DNA of 7,042 nt, taken from Thermoplasmatota archaeon (GTDB lineage Archaea > Thermoplasmatota > Thermoplasmata > Methanomassiliicoccales > Methanomassiliicoccaceae). Under the pieces are notes generated by a model. That model did not search any database and had not been told where the DNA came from. It was given only the letters and a program-made list of their open reading frames with translations. Every line of letters starts with the position of its first letter. Within the stretch, counting starts at the first letter, position 1. The position numbers were made by a program, and so were the translations under genes. The stretch is taken from NCBI GenBank assembly GCA_022709105.1, contig JAKIXL010000044.1, positions 1-7,042 on the forward strand. Direction: 5' to 3'. Positions 1-6,121 of the stretch are shown one piece after another.

Positions 1-105
1 GCACATGACCTTGATGCGCGATGCGCCCAGGAGCTGGTCAGCTACCCCGAACATCTCCCCTTCTTTGCGGTTGGGAAACGGACATCGGGTGATCTCCTCG
101 TTCAT
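1..105 (-). CDS. Archaeal translation initiation factor 1A (aIF-1A), N-terminal part, cut by the window edge
   Basis: Reading leftwards from an ATG at 105-103, the minus strand stays open to the window edge for 35 codons. The product begins MNEEITRCPFPNRKEGE and continues with GVADQLLGASRIKVMC. This is the start of the aIF-1A/eIF1A family: a short basic N-terminal tail, then the first strands of the OB fold with the family's QLLG(A/G)SR(I/M)KV(M/R)C pattern. The factor binds the A site of the small ribosomal subunit during initiation. About two thirds of the protein lies outside the window. The start is favoured because GAGGAG directly precedes the ATG and the residue after it fits the family N terminus; the spacing is unusually short, so this purine run may not act as a ribosome binding site. 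A more upstream ATG (119-117) is out of frame and soon stops. Family assignment is firm from the sequence. Confidence 0.88.
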   Translation of the reverse strand, partial: MNEEITRCPFPNRKEGEMFGVADQLLGASRIKVMC

Positions 106-200
106 CTCCTCTGAATCATATTGGGTCAAATGAAGCCTCCAATGGTGGACTGCTCGCGGCATGGTCCAGCAGCATGGCTGAACGGAGCCGATTCCCCAAG

Positions 201-209
201 AGATAAACC
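201..209 (-). promoter_or_regulatory. Possible TATA box for the aIF-1A gene
   Basis: The minus strand reads GTTTATCT here, the most TATA-like stretch upstream of the aIF-1A start. A start site about 25 bases downstream would leave a leader of roughly 70 bases, longer than is common in archaea. The factor gene could instead be read from the DUF2148 gene upstream, 172 bases away on the same strand. Weak call. Confidence 0.25.
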
Positions 210-277
210 CTTCTACTAATCAACCTTTGCTATCGAGGTCCGCATGACCAGGCCCTGCCGTGGACAGGCCGCCGGGT

Positions 278-814
278 CTACTTCCTAGGCTGCCGGTCGA
301 AGAAGATGTTCTTGCCCGTGGCCGATAGAGGTATGCCGTGGCTGATGTTCGCCTTACAAAGGCCAAGGCGCCGGGCGGACACCCCGATGCGGTACATTAC
401 GCGGTTGTCCACATTCATGTCCGAGGCGACCTTCGCGGCCGAGCCAAGCGCGATGCCCAGGTCGAGGGCGCGGATCGAGCAGTTCGGGCCAGCGAACTCC
501 GCCTCGACATGATGCTTCTCGAACTCTGCGCAGGTCTTGAAACCGCAGGCCCCGCAGTTCAGGCCGGCGCCCTTGTGAGGCAGGAGCCCGATCAGCACCA
601 CCGCCGATGAGTCCAACACGTTCTGGCCGTCGCGCTCCCAGTTGGGAGAGCCTCGCTCCCGGCCGATCGAGATCATGTCGTTGCCCAGCGCGATACGTTC
701 GTCATCGTCGAGCAACCTAGCCTCAATGAAGTCCTGACCGACGGCCTTGGGGGCAGTCCTAGCTGCCAGCTCCATAAGGCTGCCCACGAGGCGCACCGTT
801 TCCTTGATGGTCAT
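278..814 (-). CDS. DUF2148 ferredoxin-domain protein (COG4739-like)
   Basis: The 178-residue protein matches the DUF2148 family from end to end. An early stretch reads MELAARTAPKA. A cysteine cluster follows at C87, C90, C95 and C112 (LNCGACGFKTC, then GPNCSIRALDLGIALGSAAK). The C terminus is the family-typical GIPLSATGKNIFFDR. The C-x2-C-x4-C-x16-C spacing suggests an iron-sulfur cluster, and no membrane segment is visible, so it is probably a cytoplasmic redox protein. The family is common in methanogens and anaerobic bacteria but its reaction is not established. The ATG at 814-812 has no clear Shine-Dalgarno sequence, and a TATA box about 40 bases upstream implies a short leader. The stop codon is TAG. 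It diverges from the histidine kinase gene and lies upstream of aIF-1A on the same strand. Family confident, function unknown. Confidence 0.87.
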   Translation of the reverse strand: MTIKETVRLVGSLMELAARTAPKAVGQDFIEARLLDDDERIALGNDMISIGRERGSPNWERDGQNVLDSSAVVLIGLLPHKGAGLNCGACGFKTCAEFEKHHVEAEFAGPNCSIRALDLGIALGSAAKVASDMNVDNRVMYRIGVSARRLGLCKANISHGIPLSATGKNIFFDRQPRK

Positions 815-850
815 GAAAGGATGACGCCTTAGGAACTTATTAGTCCTCTC

Positions 851-857
851 TTTAAAA
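851..857 (-). promoter_or_regulatory. TATA box of the DUF2148 gene
   Basis: The minus strand reads CTTTTAAAG, preceded by CACCTC as a possible B-recognition element. Transcription would start near 828, giving a leader of about 14 bases before the ATG at 814. Confidence 0.55.
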
Positions 858-860
858 GGA

Positions 861-873
861 GGTGATTTTCACC
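861..873. promoter_or_regulatory. Palindrome between two divergent promoters, possible operator
   Basis: GGTGA-TTT-TCACC is a perfect 5-bp inverted repeat with a 3-base centre. It lies next to the TATA box of the DUF2148 gene, at its B-recognition side, and about 20 bases upstream of the TATA box of the kinase gene, so a dimeric regulator there could affect both. The palindrome is short and could occur by chance. Confidence 0.35.
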
Positions 874-893
874 GCTCGACATTTGTCCAATCA

Positions 894-903
894 ATATTAT
901 ATT
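894..903 (+). promoter_or_regulatory. TATA box of the histidine kinase gene
   Basis: ATATTATATT lies about 30 bases upstream of the kinase ATG at 928, the spacing expected for a leaderless or near-leaderless archaeal transcript. A second AT-rich box (TTATAAATT, 910-918) is too close to the ATG to serve it. Confidence 0.55.
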
Positions 904-927
904 CTTAGATTATAAATTATCAACCAG

Positions 928-2655
928 ATGCTGGAACTGACCTTGGTGATCATGGCCGTAGTACTGACAGTGATATCTGTAGGTCTAGGGGCGGTGGTCA
1001 GGGAGAACAGCAAGCGCAACTTCAAACTGCCCTTCATAATGCTCATGGTCGCTCAGAATCTGATATTCTGGGGATATGTCCTTGAGGTCGCCTCTCCCGA
1101 CCTGGGCACTAAACTGATGTGGAACAACCTGGAGTACCTGGGCTACGTCACCGCGGTGGCATCGTTCTTCCTTCTCTCGCTCCAGTATGGAACGGACACC
1201 AAGGTGGATTGGAAAATATGGACGTTACTGCTTGTGCCGCTTTCATTGACGCTGGTTGCGGTGATCACCAATCCCTATCACCATCTGTTCTACAGCAGCG
1301 TCGTGCTTTCCAGCGACTACTACCTTTCATTTGAGCCAGTATACGGTCCGCTGTTCTATGGATACATGAGCTACGCCGCCGTGATCATGCTCGCAGGGCT
1401 CAGCGTTCTGTTCTCGCAGTTCATAAGGGCGTCTAGCTCACATCGGCCCAAGGTAGGTATAACCTGCCTCGCGGCGGTCTTGGCCATCAGCTCCGTCCTC
1501 CTCAACTTCACAGGGGTGGTGCCGATAGCAGGCGGCATAATGCTCGTCATGGGGTTCCTGGCATCGGACCTGCTGCTGTTCGTAGGGGCGTTCGGTTTCG
1601 AGCTGTTCTCGATGATACCTTTCGAGATGGAGAGGATACTCCATCTGTCGAGGAATGGGTTCTTCATTCTTGACGTGAACGACGTTATCGTGTACCAGAA
1701 CCCGGTGGCGGAAGCACTGTCCGGGAGCAACATCAGCAAATCGAACAGCCGGCTGGAGGACGTTCTGCCGACCTTCCCCAGGTACGCCCTCGCAGGAACG
1801 GGAAAGACCAATATGGACATGGAAGATGTGCACGAGCTCGCCCCTGGCAGGTTCTTCGATGTCACCGTGCTCACAATAAAGGATTACGCGGGCCGTCCCG
1901 TGGGAAAGACGATCATGCTTCGGGAGGTATCGGCCCAAAGGAAGGCCGAGGCCGAGGCCAGGGCGGCCAAGCACACATTGGACCTGATGAACAGCATCAC
2001 CAGGCACGACGTGCTGAACCAGCTTACAGTGATCGAGGGAAATCTCGTCATGGCTGCCAGCAAGACCGACGCTGCCGCTATCCAGAGGCACATCGACGCC
2101 AGTTACAGGGCCGCCCAGAGCATCCAGGCCCAGATGCAGTTCGCCAAGGACTATCAGGAGATGCCGAAGCGGGTGCCGGTGTGGCAGAGCGTGGAGGACA
2201 AGATGTTGGAGACAGGTGCGGCGCTGGACCTCAAAGGAGCGAAGCTCAGCGTGGACGTCAAAGGTGTGGAAATGCTCGCGGACCTGCTGCTGGGGAAGGT
2301 GTTCTATAATCTAATGCAGAACTCCATCGCCCACGGCGGGAAGGTGAGGGACCTACGCCTGACCGCGGTGGAGGACGATGCTGGATTGCAGCTGATCTAC
2401 ACCGATGATGGCATGGGGATAGATCCGAAGATGAGATCGGCCCTGTTCATCAAAGGGGCCGGGCACAACAGCGGCCTCGGCCTTTACCTCTCACGAGAGA
2501 TCCTGGCCCACAGCAACATGACCATCACTGAAGAGGGAGCGCCGGGGGAAGGCGCGAGATTCGTGATCCGGGCGCCAAAGGGCACCTACCGGATGGTAAA
2601 TGGCGCTCATGCGATGGCGCATTCCTCGATGCGGCCGTCGCCCCTGACTCCGTAA
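928..2655 (+). CDS. Membrane sensor histidine kinase (7TM input, PAS, HisKA-like, HATPase)
   Basis: The 575-residue protein reads as a complete sensor kinase. Residues 1-222 form about seven hydrophobic segments (near 3-23, 33-54, 69-86, 97-114, 142-164, 174-194, 201-222) with a TNPYHHLFY motif after the fourth, as in the 7TM input module of archaeal and bacterial kinases. Residues about 235-340 look like a PAS domain (GFFILDVNDVIVYQNPVAEA). The H box is RHDVLNQL with phosphoacceptor His360, a form frequent in methanogen kinases. The ATPase domain shows the N box FYNLMQNSIAHG (461-470), G1 DDGMGI (493-498) and G2 GLGLYLS (516-522). A proline-rich tail of about 25 residues follows. An in-frame stop lies just upstream of this ATG, which fixes the start. 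No response regulator lies in the window, so ligand and output are unknown. It probably autophosphorylates at the membrane and passes the phosphate to a partner encoded elsewhere. Confidence 0.92.
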   Translation: MLELTLVIMAVVLTVISVGLGAVVRENSKRNFKLPFIMLMVAQNLIFWGYVLEVASPDLGTKLMWNNLEYLGYVTAVASFFLLSLQYGTDTKVDWKIWTLLLVPLSLTLVAVITNPYHHLFYSSVVLSSDYYLSFEPVYGPLFYGYMSYAAVIMLAGLSVLFSQFIRASSSHRPKVGITCLAAVLAISSVLLNFTGVVPIAGGIMLVMGFLASDLLLFVGAFGFELFSMIPFEMERILHLSRNGFFILDVNDVIVYQNPVAEALSGSNISKSNSRLEDVLPTFPRYALAGTGKTNMDMEDVHELAPGRFFDVTVLTIKDYAGRPVGKTIMLREVSAQRKAEAEARAAKHTLDLMNSITRHDVLNQLTVIEGNLVMAASKTDAAAIQRHIDASYRAAQSIQAQMQFAKDYQEMPKRVPVWQSVEDKMLETGAALDLKGAKLSVDVKGVEMLADLLLGKVFYNLMQNSIAHGGKVRDLRLTAVEDDAGLQLIYTDDGMGIDPKMRSALFIKGAGHNSGLGLYLSREILAHSNMTITEEGAPGEGARFVIRAPKGTYRMVNGAHAMAHSSMRPSPLTP

Positions 2656-2680
2656 CATGGGGTGAGAGGCCGGATTGGCG

Positions 2681-2714
2681 CGGAGACACTCTATTCGATA
2701 CAGGACGGAGACAC
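2681..2714. repeat. Pair of 9-bp direct repeats upstream of tRNA-Glu
   Basis: CGGAGACAC occurs at 2681-2689 and again at 2706-2714, 25 bases start to start, in the gap between the kinase gene and the tRNA. No function can be assigned; it may be chance. Confidence 0.3.
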
Positions 2715-2748
2715 ACCAGCGAGGACCAATGGGCGCCTTGGCCAAGGA

Positions 2749-2758
2749 TTAAGTATAT
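2749..2758 (+). promoter_or_regulatory. TATA box of the tRNA-Glu gene
   Basis: TTAAGTATAT is centred about 27 bases upstream of the first base of the tRNA, the canonical archaeal spacing for a transcript starting at or just before the mature 5' end. Confidence 0.65.
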
Positions 2759-2780
2759 CTTCTCTTATCGAACTTGCCAA

Positions 2781-2855
2781 GCTCCCGTAGTGTAGTCCGG
2801 CCAATCATTCGGGCCTTTCGAGTCCGACACCCGGGTTCAAATCCCGGCGGGAGCA
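2781..2855 (+). tRNA. tRNA-Glu (anticodon TTC)
   Basis: The 75 bases fold into a full cloverleaf. The acceptor strands are GCTCCCG (2781-2787) and CGGGAGC (2848-2854), with discriminator A at 2855. The anticodon stem CGGGC/GTCCG encloses loop CTTTCGA, placing TTC at 2817-2819. The variable loop is ACAC, and the T stem CCGGG/CCCGG encloses TTCAAAT. CCA is not encoded and there is no intron. The long D loop and overall sequence resemble archaeal tRNA-Glu genes. It decodes glutamate codons GAA and, by wobble, GAG. An integrase remnant begins about 70 bases downstream, so this gene is the likely former attachment site of a mobile element. Confidence 0.95.
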
Positions 2856-2890
2856 CTCTTATCCATATCCGGGCAGATGCTCACTGCCCC

Positions 2891-2930
2891 CTATCAAAGC
2901 CCTGATAGAAATCCCATCCTTCTTTTATTC
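2891..2930 (+). terminator. Hairpin and T-rich tract after tRNA-Glu
   Basis: CTATCA (2891-2896) and TGATAG (2903-2908) form a perfect 6-bp stem with a 6-base loop, followed by the T-rich TTCTTTTATTC (2920-2930). Archaeal termination needs mainly the T tract, so this is a fair end point for the tRNA transcript, with the tract some 65 bases past the mature 3' end. Confidence 0.4.
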
Positions 2931-3339
2931 GAGATCTATCGCCGATGAACAATGGGGACTCTGTCCTCTTACCGAGGTTGGGGGCCTAGCTCTTCCGAAC
3001 CAGGCCTGCCTGAGCTTGCCCCCAGTGTCGACGAGGTTCATGTCGGCGTAGAACCTCTGAGTTGTCACTTGGGACGAATGTCCAAGCTGTTGCGAGACTT
3101 CGGACATGAGGGAAGGGCCCTTCTGGATGGTCTAAGCGGCGAATGTGCTACGATGGTCCTTTAGCCTGAATTCAACCCCGATGCATCCTGAAACTTCTTC
3201 TAGAGCTTCCTGAAGTGGTTTGAGGAATGGATTGCGCCCTTACCATTGGGGATATTGGGGACGAGGCAGAGGAACTGCTCAAGTCCGCTTCTCTTCCCGC
3301 GATACTCCCTCTCCTTGAGGATCTCGTCGGCCCCCCTCT
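2925..3339 (-). pseudogene. Decayed tyrosine recombinase (integrase), C-terminal catalytic half
   Basis: Read on the minus strand, the pieces spell one integrase. First comes LKEREYRGKRSGLEQF and LVPNIPNGKG (about 3339-3240). A one-base loss near 3237-3242 then shifts the frame to GRNPFLKPLQEALEEV and FRLKDHRSTFAA, where the catalytic (K/H)xxR box has its Arg codon at 3150-3152. An amber TAG at 3132-3134 interrupts the frame. It continues as TIQKGPSLMSEVSQQ, LGHSS (His codon 3078-3080) and TTQRFYADM with the nucleophile Tyr codon at 3048-3050. The frame ends at TAA 2925-2927. The N-terminal DNA-binding domain and the first catalytic Arg box are not found upstream. Intact relatives would cut and rejoin DNA at an attachment site, typically a tRNA gene. 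With two lesions and no N terminus it should be inactive. It points toward the 3' end of tRNA-Glu. Confidence 0.85.
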
Positions 3340-3340
3340 A

Positions 3341-3532
3341 CGACCATGTCTTCATCTATAAATCGCATCCTCAAGGCTCAGCATGAAGGGCGTCCCGACA
3401 TCTTCTCAGATAGTCCAGCATCAACGGTCGGCACCCATCCAGGTCCGGTCGACATCACAGCACCGGCCTGTTCGGCGGGCAAGATCGAACGGCATTGCCC
3501 GCATGAAGAGCGATAGCGGTGGAGCATGACTT
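3341..3532. other. Gap with no recognisable gene, possible element debris
   Basis: Between the integrase remnant and the AT-rich tract no frame gives a protein I recognise. A plus-strand frame around 3354-3512 reads INRILKAQHEGRPDIFSDSP and continues to a stop near 3512, but it has no start, no ribosome site and no family match. It may be residue of the element that carried the integrase, or plain intergenic DNA. Confidence 0.4.
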
Positions 3533-3655
3533 TATGCCTAGATATTAAAAATGCATTGTGTTTAAATAAAAAGCGTTTTAGTTTTAAAAAAAATACATAT
3601 ATATTATTAAGCTTGATTAATATAATAAAATAAGTTATTAATACTAGTGGAGCAC
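3533..3655 (+). promoter_or_regulatory. AT-rich promoter region of amiE-amiS
   Basis: About 120 bases are almost entirely A and T, in sharp contrast with the GC-rich DNA on both sides. The stretch includes a run of eight A (3586-3593) and several TATA-like boxes, such as TACATATATATTATT (3594-3608) and TTAATATAATAAAATAAG (3617-3634). The second would start transcription near 3645-3650 and give a leader of about 60 bases containing the ribosome binding site. Several overlapping boxes make the exact promoter uncertain. Confidence 0.5.
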
Positions 3656-3693
3656 AAACACATCGGTACCGTACTTGACTAGAACGGTGGAAC

Positions 3694-3700
3694 GGAGGTG
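3694..3700 (+). promoter_or_regulatory. Ribosome binding site that sets the amiE start
   Basis: GGAGGTG ends 7 bases before the ATG at 3708, an ideal distance. It lies downstream of the alternative ATG at 3675, so translation should start at 3708, which also matches the family N terminus. Confidence 0.8.
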
Positions 3701-3707
3701 TAATGAA

Positions 3708-4745
3708 ATGAGACATGGAGACATCTCTTCCTCCAACGACACCGTGGGAGTTGGCGTTGTCAACTATCCGCCCCTTAAGACGTTTCCGAAGCTTGGAGTT
3801 GGAGGCAGAGAGAAGATAATGGAGAACTGCCGAGGGATCGCTAACTACATAACTGGGATGAAGGCCGGCCATCCAGGACTGGACCTTATAATCTTCCCAG
3901 AGTATAGCACCGAGGGAGTCCTCTACGATAAGAACGAGATGATGGAGCTCTCCACCACTATTCCCGGGCCGGAGACCGACATCTTCGCTCAGGCGTGCAA
4001 GGACAACGGCGTCTGGGGAGTGTTCTCCATAACCGGGGAGCTGCATGAGGACCATCCGAAAAAGAACCCATACAACACGTTGATACTCATCGACGACAAG
4101 GGAAAGATAGTCCAGAAGTACCGGAAGATCATGCCTTGGTGCCCCATCGAGGGATGGACGGCGGGGAACAAGACATACGTGAGCGAAGGGCCAAAAGGCA
4201 TCAAGGTCAGCCTGATAATATGCGACGATGGCAACTATCCAGAGATCTGGAGGGACTGCGCATACAAGGGCGCCGAGCTGATCGTTCGATGCCAAGGGTA
4301 CATGTACCCGTCCAAGGAACAGCAAGGCATCAATGCCCGCGCCTCCGCTTGGCATAACACCAGTTATGTGGCGGTGGCCAACATGGCAGGCTATGATGGG
4401 GTCTATTCGTTCTTTGGGCACTCGGCGATCATCGGATACGACGGCCACGTGCTCGGAGAGACCGAGACCAACGAGATGGAGAACCAATACGCCGAGCTGT
4501 CCGTGTCGTCGATCAGGGACGCGCGAAAGAACTGGCAGAGCCAGAACCACCTCTACAAGCTGCTGCACCGCGGGTACACCGCCGAGCTGGCCTCCGGGGA
4601 GAAGGAAGGCCTTATAGAATGTCCCTACGACTTCTATAAGGACTGGGTCCAGGACCCGGCCAAGGCGAGGAAGCAGATAGAGAAGGTCACCAGATCTACG
4701 CCAGGAACTAACGTGTGCCCTGTGGCAGGAATCAGGAACAAATAG
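3708..4745 (+). CDS. amiE: Aliphatic amidase, nitrilase superfamily
   Basis: The product is 345 residues and opens [15 protein letters not shown], the N terminus typical of AmiE (Pseudomonas aeruginosa AmiE has 346). It hydrolyses short aliphatic amides such as acetamide or propionamide to the carboxylate and ammonia in the cytoplasm. The catalytic set is intact: Glu65 in FPEYST, Lys140 in [14 protein letters not shown] and Cys172 in [10 protein letters not shown]. Their spacings of 75 and 32 residues equal those of E59/K134/C166 in the Pseudomonas enzyme. PWCPIEGW and [10 protein letters not shown] favour AmiE over formamidase AmiF, which has other residues there. A slightly longer segment near residues 20-45 accounts for the six-residue offset. 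The in-frame ATG at 3675 is rejected because the Shine-Dalgarno sequence lies after it. The stop is TAG. An amide channel gene follows 37 bases later, so the two probably form an operon. AmiE is mainly known from bacteria, so lateral acquisition is plausible. Confidence 0.94.
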   Translation: MRHGDISSSNDTVGVGVVNYPPLKTFPKLGVGGREKIMENCRGIANYITGMKAGHPGLDLIIFPEYSTEGVLYDKNEMMELSTTIPGPETDIFAQACKDNGVWGVFSITGELHEDHPKKNPYNTLILIDDKGKIVQKYRKIMPWCPIEGWTAGNKTYVSEGPKGIKVSLIICDDGNYPEIWRDCAYKGAELIVRCQGYMYPSKEQQGINARASAWHNTSYVAVANMAGYDGVYSFFGHSAIIGYDGHVLGETETNEMENQYAELSVSSIRDARKNWQSQNHLYKLLHRGYTAELASGEKEGLIECPYDFYKDWVQDPAKARKQIEKVTRSTPGTNVCPVAGIRNK

Positions 4746-4759
4746 GGGCCAGATCCCCT
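4744..4759 (+). terminator. Small hairpin over the amiE stop codon
   Basis: AGGGG (4744-4748) and CCCCT (4755-4759) form a 5-bp stem with a 6-base loop. The stem begins inside the amiE TAG and is followed by CCTTTATTTC. It could attenuate read-through into the channel gene or protect the upstream mRNA; the T tract is weak, so full termination is unlikely. Confidence 0.3.
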
Positions 4760-4782
4760 CCTTTATTTCAACGAGGGAAGGC

Positions 4783-5295
4783 ATGTCGGACATAAACCTG
4801 CTCGGGCTCGGATTGCTCTACGTAGGCGCCGTCCTCTTCGTTAACGCGCTGTACATCATGGGCTATGCTACAGCCAGGGACACAGCGGTGATCAATCTTT
4901 TCACTGGACTGCTGACGTTCCTCAATGCGGCATATTTCGTGTTCGTGCTTCAGTCGGCATTCGCTGCCGCTCAAACGCTGCTGTTCTCGTTCACCTACCT
5001 ATGGTTATTCGTAGTGTTCTGGTGGCAGATAGAGGACAACCGGGCGTTGGGCTTCTACTGCCTGTTCGTGGCGGTGACAGCACTTCCAACCGCCATCTAC
5101 ACATATACGGTGGACGGGTTGGCCGTGCTGGCCGTGATATGGGCGGTGTGGGCATATCTGTGGTTCGTCTTCTTCCTGCTCATGGGCAAGCGCCTGGAGG
5201 TCAAGAAGCTGGCAGCATGGTCCACGATGGCGGTCGCCATCATCACCGGCGTCTACGCGTACTACATCCTTACCATTCCGGGGGCCCCGATATAA
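4783..5295 (+). CDS. amiS: AmiS/UreI-family amide or urea channel
   Basis: The 170-residue protein is almost wholly hydrophobic, with six predicted helices (about 5-26, 35-56, 64-82, 88-106, 112-134, 145-164). It carries AmiS/UreI family patterns: GLLYVGAVLFVNAL at the first helix, INLFTGLL at the second, FTYLWLFVVF at the third and WAYLWFVFFLLMGKRLE at the fifth. Members are proton-gated urea channels or amide channels of the inner membrane. The length is that of AmiS-like members. The loop between helices 1 and 2 is short, unlike the longer periplasmic loops of the acid-gated Helicobacter UreI. Its place 37 bases behind amiE suggests that it admits the amidase substrate, although urea cannot be excluded from sequence alone. 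The ATG is preceded by GAGGGAAGG, a modest ribosome site suited to an internal operon gene. The gene ends with TAA. Confidence 0.9.
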   Translation: MSDINLLGLGLLYVGAVLFVNALYIMGYATARDTAVINLFTGLLTFLNAAYFVFVLQSAFAAAQTLLFSFTYLWLFVVFWWQIEDNRALGFYCLFVAVTALPTAIYTYTVDGLAVLAVIWAVWAYLWFVFFLLMGKRLEVKKLAAWSTMAVAIITGVYAYYILTIPGAPI

Positions 5296-5308
5296 GGGTT
5301 CCCCGCGC

Positions 5309-5316
5309 TTTTCTTT
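5309..5316 (+). terminator. T-rich tract ending the amiE-amiS transcript
   Basis: TTTTCTTT lies 14 bases after the amiS stop in otherwise GC-rich DNA, preceded by runs of G and C that can pair loosely (GGG at 5296-5298, CCCC at 5301-5304). This fits archaeal T-tract termination. Confidence 0.45.
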
Positions 5317-5485
5317 ACCCAAACAGGCTCCGTTCTACACCTATCGATAGATGGGGACCGTTAAGCGAACGCAGGCATATTGGATGGTCCAGAGAACGGT
5401 CGCTAAACGCACCCCGCCGACGACCATGGCCCGATACCTTAGAACGGCCTCGGCACGAGATGGCCTAGTCAGAGTACGGTTCTTA

Positions 5486-5531
5486 CAACAAAAAAGAACG
5501 AACGGTCTCGGGGCCGAAGGCCCGATCGAGA
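5486..5531 (-). terminator. Strong hairpin plus T tract, end of a possible minus-strand RNA
   Basis: On the minus strand TCTCG (5531-5527), a 3-base bulge, GGGCC, loop TTC, GGCCC and CGAGA (5510-5506) form a 10-bp stem capped by a C(TTCG)G-type tetraloop. Downstream comes CCGTTCGTTCTTTTTTG with six T in a row (5495-5490). This is what an intrinsic terminator looks like, yet no protein gene reads into it on that strand. It therefore suggests an unannotated transcript coming from the right. Confidence 0.5.
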
Positions 5532-6100
5532 GGGGGACCTCGCGCTCTGGCGGACAAGGGGTCATCATCGGGCCTTGACCCGAGAAGGCATGTCGGAAGC
5601 GCTTCACCTTCATGTCGCCCTTTCCGCTCCCACCGCGTTCGCTCTCGGCCCCTCCCGCCGTTCGCCCGATTGAGGCGTATGCAGGACAGGCTCCACCGGG
5701 TTAGGGCGCGTGCGACGACCGCGCCTGGATGGATCGATATTGTCGATTGCGGATGGCACGATGAGGGCCGGACCATGGCCCGAACAGGATGATGTGAGCG
5801 AGTGTCAAAAGAAGGCCTCCAGGCAGTTCGGGATGGGCGTGGCTGCCGGCGCTGTCCCCGAGAGGGAATAGGCGAGCGTAGGGACACGGTTCTCGCAAGG
5901 AGACCCGAGATGCCTGAATCCCATGATGCCATGGGTGAATGGGCCCGCGCAACCATCGGAAAGGCGCATCAGCGCCCACGCTATCCTCCGATGCTGCATC
6001 CCGCATGCGCAAGGGGCGGCAAGGCGGTCCGTCTCCTCTTCGGCGAGAGGTGATCCGAACAGGGGTGTAAGCGCTCGACCTCAACGACAACGCCCATCCT

Positions 6101-6121
6101 GCCTAGCGCGCGACGCTAGGC
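6101..6121. repeat. Perfect 8-bp inverted repeat upstream of the cutA promoter
   Basis: GCCTAGCG, 5-base loop CGCGA, and CGCTAGGC pair perfectly. The repeat ends 7 bases before the cutA TATA box. It could be an operator, or the terminator of a plus-strand transcript, since CCATTTTATC follows. Confidence 0.5.

Noticed and set aside
855..866. Near-perfect Shine-Dalgarno AAAGGAGGTGAT on the plus strand before the kinase gene
   Set aside because: It is about 60 bases from the kinase ATG and no start codon follows at a useful distance. It is better explained as the TATA and B-recognition bases of the minus-strand promoter.
3675..3707. ATG at 3675 as the start of amiE, adding eleven residues
   Set aside because: The only good Shine-Dalgarno sequence lies downstream of it and the family N terminus [15 protein letters not shown] starts at 3708.
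3378..4793. Long 471-codon open frame on the minus strand across amiE
   Set aside because: It is antisense to a clear amidase gene, has no recognisable domain, and arises from the GC-rich codon pattern of the plus strand.
5561..5570. C-box-like GATGATGA on the minus strand, possible C/D guide RNA
   Set aside because: No D box (CTGA) lies at a suitable distance, nor C' and D' boxes.
5693..5705. ACCGGGTTAGG as a possible attR copy of the tRNA-Glu T arm
   Set aside because: Only seven bases match (CCGGGTT); a real att repeat would carry more of the tRNA 3' end.
5822..5850. 5S rRNA-like motif CCCATCCCGAAC on the minus strand
   Set aside because: Only this short loop-C-like piece matches; the flanking 5S helices and the bases that should follow are absent.
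6042..6058. 16S rRNA 3'-end-like GGATCACCTC on the minus strand
   Set aside because: Only ten bases match and nothing nearby resembles rRNA, so it is coincidence.
5483..6090. Overlapping open frames on the minus strand between amiS and cutA
   Set aside because: The translations are rich in Arg, Pro, Ser and His with no domain or ribosome site, as expected of chance frames in GC-rich DNA.
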